A stretch of DNA of 64,000 nt from Paramecium octaurelia (lineage: Eukaryota; Ciliophora; Oligohymenophorea; Peniculida; Parameciidae), in contig CAJJDP010000093.1 of NCBI GenBank assembly GCA_905182995.1, forward strand, positions 188,563 to 252,562, read 5' to 3'. The translations under genes and the position numbers were made by a program. Below the pieces are notes generated by a model that did not search any database, was not told the origin of the DNA, and saw nothing but the letters and a program-made list of their open reading frames with translations. Positions 21,475-34,125 of the stretch are shown piece after piece. Position 1 is the stretch's first letter; every line of letters starts with the position of its first letter.

Positions 21475-24106
21475 TCATAAATACTACTACAATATTCTTT
21501 AGAGATCATTTAATTAAATGGGTTTTGTTAAGTAATCTTTCATACCTGCTTGCAAACACTCATTTTTCTATTCATTACTTTCATAAGCAGAACATCCTAT
21601 AATTGTGACATTTGTTCCGAATTTTTAGGATAATTCTAACAATTTTTTAGTTGTCTATATTCCATTGATGCTAGGCATTTCCAAATCCATAAAAATCAAT
21701 TTATAGAAGTCATGATTGATTTGCCATTTCTTTTCGCACTTCTCAATAGCAGAATACCCATTATATGCTGAATCTACCGAATCAAATCCTCTTATAATAG
21801 TATTATTGTTTTACAATCTATCAAGTTTCAACCTCATCATTTCTATATTCATGCAAGTGTCATCAACAATCAAAATCTATAAAGTCATAATAGCCTTAGT
21901 TGATCGTTTAAATATTGAGATGTGATTATGAACATAAACTTTGTGAATACTTTCTTCTTATTGTTGTTGCATAATAATAGATTCTTCACTCTCTTGATTA
22001 CGTTCTTCCAAGCTGTTCAATGATTAAATTTCATTTAGATCTTAATATCCTATTTGAAAGTAGAATATTGAACCTAGAATTAATTTATAAAAAATACCTT
22101 TCTTAAATTAAGACTTAAATTTGAGACCACTTTGCAAATCTTAATTCAAGTTTTACAGTATTTGATTGCTAATTAATAATCCTAAGCCAACTCCTGACTT
22201 ATTCATTTTTTTATGTTCTTCACTATTTCCTTTACCAAATGCCTGGAATATTTTGGCTTAATCTTCTTCTGTCATTCCTATTCCAGTGTCAACGACTGAA
22301 ACATCCAGTTTCTGATTAGCCAATGAAACCTTTATAGTTACAGAACCATCGTCTGTAAATTTGAATGCATTGCCTAGAAGATTGATCATGATTTGCTTTA
22401 ATCTGCTGGAATCAGAGTAAATATACCTTGGAGCTTTGCTTTCATAATTTATGAATAATTTAATTTATTTTTTTTCTGCAGTAACCTAAAATAAATCAAC
22501 ACAACTTTCAAGTAATAGATTAAAATTAAATTTGGCTTTATTAATCTTAAATTTTCCAACTTTTATTTGAGCTAAATCCAAAAGATCATCACTCAAATTT
22601 AATAGATATTTTGCATTGTCCAAAGCAATTTTTATTTATTTTGTGATTTTAATTGGATAATTAACTTTCATAACTCTCCTGCATTCCTTTTCCATAATAA
22701 CTGTTTATGATTAATGCTTCTATTCTTCATCAATTCCTAATTCCAACATCTCTATGATACAATTCAAAGGTGTCCTGTATTCATGACTGACGAATGACAA
22801 AGTTTTAGATTTCTACTTGCTATAATCTTATAAGGCTTAAATATAATCTCGGTGAGTTATGTCCCGAGTCAATATCAAGATGTAAGGAGTTTCACTGATC
22901 AATGCATTGTACAACTTGACTTCAATTGTTCTTTTTCTGTTTCCATCCTAAGCTTTTTAGTATCCATAAACGACAATATGTTCTTAAATTAATTCATTTT
23001 AGCTTTTCATCTGACTTTAGAATTCAGACTTACTCATTTATTGTGCTAACACTCTAATCTCTTATTCCAAAATCTAATGAATATTCATAAATTCTTACTG
23101 ATTCCTCATATAAAGTATCAAATTTTTTTAATAAAACTGCTTTATATTCGAGAGAATTCAACACAGAATTCTGTCTGAGTATTTCAATTCTTTGAGATGA
23201 CTACAACTGATTAGTTTGGGATCTCTTTTAATTACGAAAAGCATTATGAATGAAATTACAAGGAATTGGGGTTTATTAGAAAGTAGAGAATGAACTCATA
23301 GAGTTTTTTTATTCTTATTACTGTTTTTATTACATATCTGTTATTTATTGTTATTCAAGGCTAAACAATTTCGATAAGATCTCATCAGATGATTAGGCAG
23401 CAGACAATTTTAACATATTTTCATTATGATATTCCAATTCTAATTACTTATCACATACTTTAAACAATCCTATTCCTTAAGGGAAGATGCTTAAAATCTC
23501 CAATTTATTGTCTCTAGGACTGTCATTATGACTTGGTTTATCTTGAAATTTGACTCTGGAATGATTGTTGGTGTGACCTGCACTGTCTATTACTATTTTG
23601 TCTGGGATTTCTCCTTGAGTATAACTGTCTGTGATCTTTTTAATTTTTTTAGGTTTAGAGTTATAAATTAAAATTAGCCAATGAATTGAAATTGCTATAA
23701 TCGATAGATGGGCTTCCGTCAACGTGCTTATTGAACACAATATAAATAGAAGTATGTCAGAAACTATTTGATGAATAATCAATAGCTTCTTAAGTTATAT
23801 CGTTTATAAATTTATTTTTGTATTAAAGAACTATTTTACATTACATAATGCCAAGACTGACATAGAGCTTTGATTGGATCCAAAATAAATGGCTAAAAGC
23901 AAACTCCATTACTATATCAAATCAAAATATTGGATATATTCTTTGATTTAAGTGATGAAACATAATATAATTCTCAAACCCTAAACTAATACTATCAATA
24001 TAGCTATTAATATTGTGCCATTTCCAAAGATATTTTGAAACATTACCAATAGAGTCACAATAATCATTGCCAAGTTATCTTTAAACACCCTTTTGAATCT
24101 ATTCAT
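21475..24106 (-). CDS. Hybrid histidine kinase with N-terminal membrane segments and C-terminal receiver
   Basis: Phosphorelay sensor. From ATG 24106, hydrophobic segments (AMIIVTLLVMFQNIFG, GTILIAILIVLVQGL, DILLFILCSI) precede a polar sensor region of about 350 aa. The HisKA box FVSHEYRTPLNCIIEML carries the phospho-His. HATPase boxes follow: INLLGNAFKFTDDG (N box), VDTGIGM (G1), GVGLGLLISNQI (G2). The receiver has LIVDDT, FMDLEMPS (phospho-Asp) and LTKPI (conserved Lys). Introns inferred: 23015-23033 (19 nt, AAG end) and 22074-22097 (24 nt, in frame). Stop TGA 21477-21475. All catalytic residues appear present. Two more hybrid kinases lie at 40680-46018. Confidence 0.9.
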
Positions 24107-24185
24107 ATAACAAAAATTAATTTATTTATATATTCAATTAAGTTATCACCAAAATCCTTAAAGCGTATTCTCTATTTAAATGTTA

Positions 24186-24455
24186 AAAATCCATGTCATC
24201 TTCCTTCTCCATCCCTAATCCCATCAATTTTTGGACTTGCTTCACACAAATACTTCTTTTAAAAATATTATCATAAAAGTCAGTTTATTCATTTTGTTTC
24301 TAATATAACAATTAAAGAATATAATTATTGTTGTCATCAAATAAATTATAATAATTTAATTTTGGATTGCTTACACAAACTTAAATTTCAAATTTGAATC
24401 CAAACCAACCTAAAATGAGTAACCTTATTAATACATCCCCCCACTAAATTGATTT
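24186..24455 (-). other. Coding-like stretch with no complete gene model
   Basis: One minus-strand frame is free of TGA from 24455 past 24186 and reads like protein, not random AT-rich DNA: a hydrophobic LLILGWFGFKFEIQ, then NIFKRSICVKQVQKLMGLGM and an acidic EKEDDMDF. No ATG starts it and no TGA ends it before the frame runs into the histidine kinase gene, so flanking exons are missing or mis-placed. It could be a small gene with introns at both ends or a relic. Confidence 0.3.
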
Positions 24456-24735
24456 TCATTTCTATAATCTTCTTTAATTAATACCTACTTAAAGATTCTA
24501 ATTTCTCAATGTGTATTCTAAATTAAAATATGAGGCTCTCAAAATTACTTATATAATAATTCAACAATTGTAAAATTTTGATTGTGCATCAATGCACAAC
24601 AATTAACTACAAAAAATCATTCAACATATCATATTAAACTCATCTTATTAAGTTTCTCATATTTTAAAGAATTAAGAATTATCTAAAATTAATTAATAAA
24701 ATTTTAGAATAAATTACACACTATAAATCTATTGG

Positions 24736-25530
24736 ATGGATAAAAGATTCAAACATACTTTAGTTGCCCATAAAATATGTCCTTACAGTATGAAAGTCCT
24801 AACAGTTATGAGACACAAAAATGTGAAATTCGAAATCAAATTCATTGAAACTCACAATAAACCAGAATGGTTTCTTAGAATTAGTCCTCTAGGGAATGTA
24901 CCTGTTCTAATCATAGGAGAAGAAAGTATTTATTATTCGTAAATATTAGTTGTTTTGTCAGAATCAGCAGTAATTATGGAATATATTGATGAAATCACTC
25001 CTCCTAAATTGATGCCAGATGATCCTCTAGAGAAAGCTATAGATAGAGCCAAGTTTGAATTTTCCAATGAGATTATTCGAAATCTTTATACTTTCATTTT
25101 CTCTACTGAATAAGAAGTAATTCTCAATATTAAAATTTTAGAAATTTGTTAGATAAAAAGAATGGCTAATGAAACATTTCAAATGGATCGAAGAATGGTT
25201 AAAGGACAAAAAGTACATTAATGGAAATGAGCTATCCCTAGTGGACCTAAGTTTTGTTCCCTTGTTTGTAGCATTGAATATGCTCAAATCTACATTGCCA
25301 TGTGACATGTTGAAAGACTTTAAAAGAGTAATCTATGGTCTCTAATATAGTTAAAAATATATGGAGAAATGATAACATCCTTACCTTGTGTTAAAACTGG
25401 CAGAGTTCCAGACTATGAATTTCTGATGATCGATGGCATCAAGAGTCAGAATACAGTTCTCTATAGATCTAACCCATGTTACTTCAATAATGGTGCTAAG
25501 CCTTAAGGATGTTGTCTCTTTCGTAATTGA
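24736..25530 (+). CDS. Glutathione S-transferase-like protein
   Basis: Thioredoxin-fold N-terminal domain plus helical C-terminal domain. ATG 24736: the motif ICPYSMKVLTVMRHKNVKFE has the omega/GST-like CPYS active-site region. SPLGNVPVL contains the cis-Pro, and SESAVIMEYIDE is the Glu-Ser glutathione-binding loop. C-terminal helices include KHFKWIEEWLKDKKYINGNE and LVDLSFVPLF, an N-capping-box-like LxDxxxxP. Three introns (24, 25 and 23 nt, all TAG) are needed. Without the first, the SESAVI loop carries a spurious insertion. A C-terminal extension of about 50 aa (PDYEFLMIDG) ends CCLFRN and TGA 25528-25530. Substrate unknown. Confidence 0.85.
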
Positions 25531-26407
25531 TTAGTTTTATAAATCAATTTTTCTTCCTTTATGATTGCTAATTTCATTTTAATTAAGAATTCAATTCATT
25601 CTCGTTGTTTTAAGTAACTACTGTTTGAAGATGTTAATAAAATTAGAATTTAAAATCTTTTAAAAAGCTAAAAATCTATTACAAAACATAAAGTCATTGA
25701 TTATTTGAATAGTTTGAAAAATATTAGTATAATATTCAAGAAAATTCTTTGTTCTAAAAAAAATGTAATATAAATAGAATTGCATTTCCTTCTTAATTAA
25801 ATGCAAATTCAGATAAGAACCAAATATCACTTCCTTAGAAGCTACTCTTCAATGTATTTCAAAACATAACTTAATTATATTGAAATTGTTTGTTATGCAA
25901 TTGCCATAATTAATGAAAGCAAATAATGGATGAAATGCATATGAATAAAAAATAAGAATATAGATTATATAGAATTTAATAATCCTTTTAAGTTTAGAAA
26001 TAATAATTGTGATAGGACTATTATTAGAATTGTTAAATATTGAATTTCAGTTGAATTAGAGATTACAAACAATATGGATAAGAATTTCAAGGTTCATGAT
26101 TCTTATATAAAAGAAATCAAGATGAAAATGATATTATTTTTAACTTCATTCAATAATGAAGGGCAACATGTAGTTGTTATTCAATAATAATATTATTAAA
26201 ATTATTGATGTCATAATCTTCTTTTCTAACTTCTTCTTAATGATGAGATAGTAATATTCACAGATTAAGTAGAAGAATCTTAAAACATAAAAGTGAATTG
26301 TCGAAATATCAATCAAGAGATTTGCTTGAATTCTACAAAGAAAACTCTAATATATAATCTAAACTGAAAAATTATCAAAAGTAGATGACTAAATATTCAT
26401 TCAGAAT
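25531..26407. other. Intergenic, no supported gene
   Basis: About 877 AT-rich bases. Two short plus frames start at ATG 25801 and ATG 26074 (about 46 and 48 codons), with no domain and no good splice model. They are probably chance or relics. Confidence 0.45.
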
Positions 26408-28342
26408 TCATGAATCCTCTTCTTAATTTTCGTTGATGTTATTGGTTTCATGTATTTTATAAAAACTACCTTTTGAGTTTTTAAGAAGCTTTCCTAATTC
26501 TGTATCTATTTATTTGGTTAATTTGAAGTTTATGTTTTTTTAACAAGGATTTACATTAGGACTATCCTCCATTTCTTCACTCACTGTTTTATAGGCCTAG
26601 GATATAAGTGTATTTGTATACTTCTTATAGAGATGTAAAAAGTTCTTCGTTGAGTTAATCAAGATTAGTCTTGATGTAAGATTATTTATTCATATCTTCA
26701 GCCACTTCTAATCTTGTAGGGACAGTGTGATCCTATCCCAACGCAATGATTGGTTTTGGAGTGAAGTTGAATAAAATAATTTGAGGTTTTTATAATAGAA
26801 CATTCTTTAGTTTTGTTATCTCTTGTAACTAATGGAGAATATTGTGCAAATCCAATTCGCTATTGATCTTTAACCTTAGAATTATACATTTTAAATTACA
26901 TAGCTTTAGTAAAGAATTCAGAGTTGTTATTATTGAAAAAATAACCACAACTCATCTGATTAATGAGTATTTTTACATTTAACCTTATTGGAGATGTCCT
27001 TTCCATTAATTTATTAATGAATTATTTCCAATCTCCCTTATTTAAGTCAGAATTCTGTAAATTTTAAAGTTTATTAGTTAATTCTTCAGGAATAGACCCT
27101 TTTTATTCAGTTTTCTAAGTAAATGCAACTTTTCTAAGAAATGATCGATTTGTCACTTCTTTAAAATCGTATAGTTTATTTGATAGTTCAATGAGCATAG
27201 ATGTTCTATTGTAAAAGGCAATGAAGAAACCAAAGATAACCTTAAATATCTACATGAATCCTCCAAGATATGATAAGAGATCTCCGACTTTTTGATAATT
27301 CCTGTTAATTATTTCTGTAAATGGACTTCTTCTTAAATACAGAGTTGCAAAATTAGTATCAGTGTCTCTGCCAAGTTCAGTTAGATCTCTGAAATCTTCT
27401 GCCTTTCTTATAATCAAATTCTCTGTTTCAATGTCTCTATAAATTTAGAATGAATATGAATACTCATAAGGCAATAAACTTTGATCATTGTTGACTACAT
27501 ACTATCTGAAATAGACATTTGCTAGTCTGGCCAATTTGTAAGGTACAAATGAAAAGTACATATCACTATCCAAATACATTGTCTTGTAGTTTTTTGCTTG
27601 TTATGGGTTAACCATAGAATTTATTTAAAACACCTGTAATTTGAACTATCCTTCACTTTTTAAATAGTTGTTCTTCTATTCGTCATTTGCACATTACGGA
27701 TTCCAAAACGATGAATTTGTATTATTTTTACACCCAGTTACAACAATCTTGATGAATTTGAATATTTCACTTGAATATGTGCCTTCCAACTGAAAGGTAT
27801 AATTCAGACTATTAAAATAAATTTTGTTTACGCTGGGCATAACCATTTATTCATTGACAAATAATTGAACTCGTCATTAAAATCAACGTCCAATCCCTGC
27901 TCTAATCCAACATTATTGAATCTATCCAAAGTGCAGGGTTGTAGAGGAATTTGAATAGTCTATTTCTCTAGAGATCCATCCAATTTTCTTGTATATATTC
28001 TAACTCAATAAATTCTTACCTTTGCTCTACTGATATGTTAAAGAAGGGGTTAGATGTGAAATTGGTTTGGTCTATTGATAGGGCAAACATAGCATTCTAA
28101 TCGTTCATTTCCATAAAATCAGGGTCATTCGAAAAAGTAGTCTAAGAATTATAAAATACATTGGCTCTGCTAAAGAAATCTGATATGTTGGAAAAAAATA
28201 TAATGCTAAGTAGACAGATAATGAGAATGGAGGAGCATCCACCGAATGAAGTCGTGTAGTTAGCATTCTTATTCATATTTAATGTAATCGTTTATCCAAA
28301 AATATCGATTTTTTCCAAACCTTTCTGTAAGGAGTTTATCAT
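26408..28342 (-). CDS. Two-pass membrane protein, ciliate family (copy 3 of 5)
   Basis: Starts at ATG 28342 with INSLQKGLEKIDIFGQTITL, then NANYTTSFGGCSSILII (TM1). The ectodomain has FALSIDQTNFTSNPFFNISV, a 20-nt intron, and IQIPLQPCTLDRF. Later blocks are SDMYFSF-like, YEYSF, ELGRDTDTNFATLYLRR, TM2 with a following YNRTSMLIELSNKLYDF, and a tail ending NINENQEEDS at TGA 26410-26408. The order and introns match copies 1 and 2, but the sequence is closest to copy 4, which starts about 190 bases upstream. Family function is unknown. The repeated Cys in PCT and CPK contexts suggests a disulphide-stabilised ectodomain. Confidence 0.75.
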
Positions 28343-28534
28343 TAATTATTTATTTAATTAATAATGATAACAAAACATTAATTCTGAACATACTCAGATT
28401 GAATTCCAAAATAAAAACAAAATCATTTTGAAATAAAAAAAATTTGATTGGCATCCAATTTAATTATTCGTATTTTTAATAATAATATTAACATTCTTTT
28501 TGAAATAATTATGAGATATACACCAGTATAAAAT

Positions 28535-30506
28535 TCAATCGCATTAGTGAAAATCTTCTTAATTATTATTGTTTTGTATTTCAGTAGATTTTATGCCATT
28601 TCTACGTTAGTTCTAAATCGGTTTTAAAATGCTTTTTATTTCTGATCCTATAAGTTAAGTTAACTTTAAATTGATATTCATTTGGCAAATATTTGCGTTT
28701 GATCTCTCAACTTCCTCTGCTATTTCCTTGTATGCCTAAAGTCTTTACTATATATTACTTCTTCAATTCTCAAAAACAAATCTTCGTTAAGGGTATCTTC
28801 CTTGCTCTTGATATACGATTGCCCAGCTTCCAAATCCTCAACCGAATACCTAGATGGAACAACCTATTCCTTGCCTAAAGTGACAATGGGCTTTGGAGAA
28901 AAGTTGAATAAAATTATTTATGATTTCCTTAACAACACTGATTTTAGCTTGTTAATCTCCTGTAATTAATAAAGGATACTATGCAAATCTAATTCATTAT
29001 TGATTTTATTCCTAAAATAGATAAGTTACTTACATGGCCTTCTCTAAAAATTCTGAATTTTTATTTTTCAAAAGATAGCCAAATGTCAATTAATTTATGA
29101 AAATTCTCAAATTAAAAGTAATTGGTTTTGATTTTTTCACTAATTATTTTATGTAATGTTTCCATTCAACCTTATAGAGCTCTTATGAACTATTTATTGG
29201 AACTATGGGATTGGATTCCTATTTTTCAATAGGTGACCCTATTTACTCAGTGTACTTCAATGTTTTTATTGTGCGGTACTGTTTCAACTGATTGCCATCT
29301 TAGAAATCGTAAAGCTTATTAGCCAATTCAATTAACATTGATGTTCTATTATAAAACGCAATTAAGAATCCAAAAATGACTTTCATTATCTGCATGAACC
29401 CTCCTAGGTAAGAAAGCAACTCTCCTAACTTTTAGTACTTCCTGTTCATAGTTTCAGTGAAAGGACTTCGCCTTAAATATACAATAGCATAATTATCATC
29501 TGTATCTCTACCCAGTTCGGTGAGATCTCGAAAATCTTCAGCCTTTCTGACTATGATCTTCTCTTATTCTATGTCTCTAGGGAAAATGTATAAATATCAT
29601 ACTCGTATGGCATAATGCTTTGGTCATTATTGACAACGAATTATCGATAGTAAACATTAGCCAATCTAGCTAATTTGAAAGGCACAAATGAAAAATACAT
29701 ATCACTATCTATATATATGCTTTTATATTAATTGGGTTTCAATGGATTGACTACAGTGTTAATTTAAAAGATTTATAATTTAAACTATCCACTTGAAGCT
29801 AGATATTTGGCCTTTTCTGCAGCAGAACTACATGTTGGATTCCAAAGACTATCACTAGTTTAATTTTATGCTTTGCAATCTTTGACTGTAAATTTTATGA
29901 ATTTAAAAGTCTCACTTGAATAAGTTCCTTCCATCTAAAAAGTAAAGTTAGATCTTGGGTTTAACTAAATTAAAAATACTTAGGACATAACATTTTGCTC
30001 ATTCCTAAAAAATTAAACTACTCAGTAAAATCTAATCCTTGCTGCAGAAATATATTATTAAACCTTTCTAAAGTACATGGTTGCATGGGAACTTCTACGG
30101 TTAGCTTTGTGAGAGTGCCATTTATATTTCTTAAGTAAATCCTAAAAATGACAAACGAACTTAAATACTTTTATTCAACAGAAATATTGAAGTATGGGTT
30201 TGTTGTGAAATTGACTTGATCGATAGATAAAGCAAACATAGAGTTGTCTTCCTTCAATTCCATTAACTCTGGATCGTTGGAGAATGATATTTCACTATCA
30301 TAGAAAACATTGTCTTTGCCAAAAAATTCTACAATGTTCGAAAAGAAAATGAGACTGAGTAAAATAATAATCAAAATAGATGCAATCCCACCAAAGGCTG
30401 TTGTATAACTAGCATTCTTGTTCATGTTTAGAGTTATATTTTATCCAAAGACATCAATTTTTGCAAGAGCTACTATAATACATGTTGTTACAATTTCGAA
30501 GGACAT
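28535..30506 (-). CDS. Two-pass membrane protein, ciliate family (copy 4 of 5)
   Basis: ATG 30506 (MSFEIVTTCIIVALAKIDVF) leads to NASYTTAFGGIASILII (TM1), then FALSIDQVNFTTNPYFNISV, VPMQPCTLERF, LCPKYFQFNPRSNFTFQ and SIYIDSDMYFSFVPFKLARL. TM2 follows LGELLSYLGGFMQIMKVIF and ends at AFYNRTSMLIELANKL. The tail includes LTFSPKPIVTLGKEQ-type sequence; a 23-nt intron near 28757-28779 restores AYKEIAEEVERSN. Stop TGA 28537-28535. It is very similar to copy 3 and is a probable recent tandem duplicate. The start is uncertain by a few codons because the head is variable. No catalytic motif. Confidence 0.75.
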
Positions 30507-30869
30507 TGAAGTTCATCTCAAATCAAAAATAATATTTATTAAAATTAAAACATATATCATATTATTTTTGCTTATTAGGAATCAGTAATTAAATTTGATT
30601 GACTTTCAAGTTAATTAAACTATCAAAAAAAAAGTAGAGTAGACTGATAGTATAAACCAAAGCAAATTATTGTTGATAATTCTGTTATAAAATTCAAAAG
30701 AATACTCGATATTAATATTAATTTAATCAACAATAACTTATATTTTATTAGTACTATTTTCCTAAGTATTTAATATATAAATTTTAATAGTTATTAAATA
30801 ATATAAAGCCTTCATGATAGAATTTCATAAATTCATTAATATTTTTGAATATTATCTCTAAAGATAGCT
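30507..30869. other. Intergenic region between divergent genes
   Basis: About 363 AT-rich bases with no recognised feature. Confidence 0.5.
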
Positions 30870-31445
30870 ATGCAAGAAGCTTTCGAATATGAGTATAATT
30901 CATTTCATCATATTTTGAATGAAAATTAAGATTCAAATCTTCAATATGAACAAAACAGTATTCAACCACCACCCATTGAATTGAAGGACTTTGACTAATT
31001 AATTAACTAAAATTTAATGACTCATACTCAACAATTAACAAACAATTAGGAGAGTGATTAATCTAGAGTGGATTATAAAAACTTGCCTAAGTTAATAGGC
31101 AATCATTTCTATAAATATATTGAACAAAATAATATTACTAAAACAAAAGGAGTCTTGAATTTCTGTAATTAAAGATAAAAAAAAGAGAAAGGAACCAAAA
31201 CAGAAAAGCAATAATCAACCAAAATTTCAGATTTAAGGGAAGTATGCAAAGCAGATCCCTAATCTAAAACTAATTTTAAGAGGTTCATTAAAAAATAATT
31301 ATTTATCGATTTGATACATAGTTCTAAAATTGAAGATCCATTAAAATATATTGATGGAATTAGTACTTACTATGCTACGGCTGATGAACCAGATAAAATG
31401 ATCAGCAGCCATATTATAAGTTCTAAAAAAATAAAAAAGTCATGA
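30870..31445 (+). CDS. Hypothetical protein (191 aa)
   Basis: A single-exon frame from ATG 30870 (MQEAFEYEYNSFHHILNENQ) to TGA 31443-31445. The N-terminal half is Gln/Asn-rich; the middle has YKNLPKLIGNHFYKYIEQNN and a basic stretch RQKKEKGTKTEKQ; the C-terminal part reads KRFIKKQLFIDLIHSSKIED. Gln codons are mostly TAA/TAG, as in neighbouring genes. No signal peptide, membrane segment or domain is recognised. The Lys-rich centre could act in nuclear targeting, which is speculation. Confidence 0.65.
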
Positions 31446-31921
31446 GATTTTATATATTTTATCTGCTATATTTTTCATTTATTACATTTTCTATCAATCA
31501 AATTCTTATTTTTAGATAACAACTATCCAATCGTAAAAAAATCATAGACAATCTTTCATTCCCAAAATATGTTGTCATAACTGTAGGGTCTATGATGACT
31601 ATCAAATTAAAACAACCTGAAATGATTTAGGTATGATTGTGCTAATTTTCAAAGTAAAAATTAACCGATTTGAATTTTTCATTTTGTAACGATTTTAATC
31701 CAAGAATAATATTGATTTATCATGCTCATTTAGGTTTAGTGTAGGGAATTCAATATTATTCAAGGGGTGCATATTAAAAAATAGATATTGATAAATATCA
31801 GTTCTTTAGTTAATTATTGAAGTATTTTTGGGCTCTTTTAGACTGAAAGAAATAAGTTTTTTGGAACCTGAATACTTATAATATATATTGAATATGTTTT
31901 TATGTTGATGTGATATTGAAT
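31446..31921. other. Intergenic, no gene seen
   Basis: About 476 AT-rich bases between the convergent 30870 gene and the centrin gene; nothing recognisable. Confidence 0.5.
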
Positions 31922-32517
31922 TCATGCAAAGGTCTTTTTTGTCATAATGTTGTAGAAGTCTTCAAATGTCACTTAAGCATCTCCATCTGAGTCAGCTCTA
32001 TCAATCATCTCTTACAATTCTGAGTCGTCCATGGTTTCTCCCAATTCTTTTGCTACCTTTCTAAGGTCCTTTAAGGTGATGACTCCTGCTCTTTCAGAAT
32101 CGAATAAATTAAAGACTTTCTATTATGATTTAAGGTATAATATACTTGGATATCGGCTTTTGAATCTCTTTCACTAATTCTGGCTGTCATCAATTTCAAG
32201 AATTCTGCAAAATCAATTTAACCGCTTCCATCTGTATCTAAATCACTAATCATTTAGTAAATGGTTTGATTTTTTGCTTCAAATCCCAAAGAAGTCATTG
32301 CTGCTTTTAATTCCTTTGGATCAATGGATTAGGTGCTTAATAATGATACAAATAAATACCCGTCTGTGTCAAATAAGTCAAATGCTTCCTTGATTTCCAA
32401 GACTTCCTCTTCGGTCAAACCAGGTTTAACAAATTCAGCTGGGTTGAATTTTCCTGGTTGATTCTTTTAAGCAGGGGGAGCTTATTAGGGTGGTGGTTAC
32501 TATCCTCTTCGTGCCAT
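31922..32517 (-). CDS. Centrin (EF-hand Ca2+-binding protein of basal bodies / infraciliary lattice)
   Basis: ATG 32517 gives a Pro/Gln-rich leader (RRGQQPPPQQAPPAQKNQPG) followed by four EF-hands. Hand 1 is [20 protein letters not shown] after removal of a 24-nt intron (32336-32359, AAG end). Hand 2 is [20 protein letters not shown]. Hand 3 is [20 protein letters not shown], and hand 4 is [20 protein letters not shown]. The ITLKDLR.VAKELGE linker is diagnostic of centrin over calmodulin. A second intron (32120-32145, 26 nt) precedes hand 3. Hand 3 (SERAG) lacks several Ca2+ ligands; hands 2 and 4 look competent. Stop TGA 31924-31922. Ciliate centrins form basal-body and contractile-lattice filaments. 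Confidence 0.92.
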
Positions 32518-32743
32518 TTATTAAGAAATATAATTATTTATTAAAAGATATTCACTAATTTATTTCTGTATTTCTAATATTTATTTTTCTCTTATTGGAA
32601 TATACTCAATAATAAAATAATATAAAAATTCGTTTTTGGATCATCATTTATGGTAATCTAATTTTGAGAATACTTCGAAACAAGAGAAGATTCCAATTAT
32701 TTGCAATTAATAGAAACTATAATTTAAATATAAATTAATAATA

Positions 32744-34071
32744 ATGAATATTAGTGATAGAGATGTGGATATTGAGCCTATGGATTAAAAATCAAAAACC
32801 CATCCTGTTTAAGATGAAAGATAAGCATTTTTCAATTTTATTAAATCAATAATTGGGATTGGAGCAATTACATTTCCTTTTGCAGCTAACAAAGTCGGAT
32901 GGTTAGGTTCAATTTTAATAACAATACCAGTACTCTTTTGCACGATAAAGTATTTTTATTTACATTTATGATCTAACACATTCTTAATCGAAGTGGCAGA
33001 TTATTACTCTAATAGGAAATTGCTTTTCGGAGATATAGTGGAATTAACTTTGAAATGGGTTTGGCCATAGATAACTAATATAATGATCATTCTCTCTTAA
33101 ATTGGAGTTTGTTGTGCCTACCTAATCTTTTTATATCAATCGACAGATGTTGTTCTGAATTAAATCAATATTCCCTTATCAAAAATCACTATTTTCTCCT
33201 TAACATTGATATTGATTATTCCTTTGTCTTTGATAAGAAAGATGAAATACTTTCATCAAGTAAGCAAAATAGGTTTTTATGTAAATCTACTTACATTTAT
33301 CATAATATTCTTTGATTGTTTGACAATTGTATATCGCGATGGAATTTCATACGGACCCAGTATAAATTTACAAAGTACTATTGTAATAGATTTAGATACA
33401 TTTTCATTTATTGGCATTGCATGTCTGACACTGTAATGCAATTTGACAATTCTGCCCATCAGAAATGATATGATAAATAAGCAGCCATTTCAAAGATACT
33501 AAGAATTATCGTTGTATATTTGTTTTTTAATTGCAATCCTAATTACAACCTTTGCCATTTGGGGCTACAAGGATAATCTTAATTAAATAATCATCTTTAA
33601 CATTTAGAACCTCTATTTAAGATCAATCACTATGATTGCTTATGGAATTTGTATTTTAATGACATATGCACTTTAATTATTCCCTGCAGTCTAAATCATT
33701 GAATAGCATATATCACAGCTTGCTTACCAGAAATTTGACTAGGCTGAAGATGAAAATGAGAGCGTATTTGTTTTAGACAAAAGTTCTTTAATTATCAGAG
33801 GACTTTTAATGTTGACAATATACATAATATCATACAAGATACCTGATCTTTCATAATTTATCAATCTAATTGGAAGCTTTTTTGGTTCATTTTGTTAAGT
33901 AATATGGATTTTAGATTTATATAGTTTTTAATACCATTATCGGCTCATTGGATTTGCTTCAAAAATTAGGAAGCTAGTCTGAGATTGAAATTAGAATATT
34001 TTGTGATGTCTATATTTACTGCCTTGGCTATAGTATTTGGATCATATGAATCAATCAAAGGGTTGATTTGA
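32744..34071 (+). CDS. AAAP-family amino-acid transporter with an in-frame TGA (possible pseudogene or mis-spliced model)
   Basis: About 11 membrane segments typical of amino acid/auxin permeases. ATG 32744; TM1 is FIKSIIGIGAITFPFAANKV, then VGWLGSILITIPVLF. Later TMs include IMIILSQIGVCCAYLIFLY, IFSLTLILIIPLSLI, NLLTFIIIFF and FTALAIVFGSYESI. A 26-nt intron (33899-33924) is needed near the C-terminus. The frame is broken by TGA at 32969-32971, just after TM2. Removing 21 bases from the GTATTT at 32950 gives CTIKSNTFLIEVADYY, a normal family sequence, but that segment ends ATG, not AG. So a mutated splice acceptor, a sequence error or decay is possible. Stop 34069-34071. Confidence 0.8.
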
Positions 34072-34125
34072 ATAAATAGACAATAGAATTGAGATTAAAT
34101 TTAATTTATAGTGCATAATTGAAAA

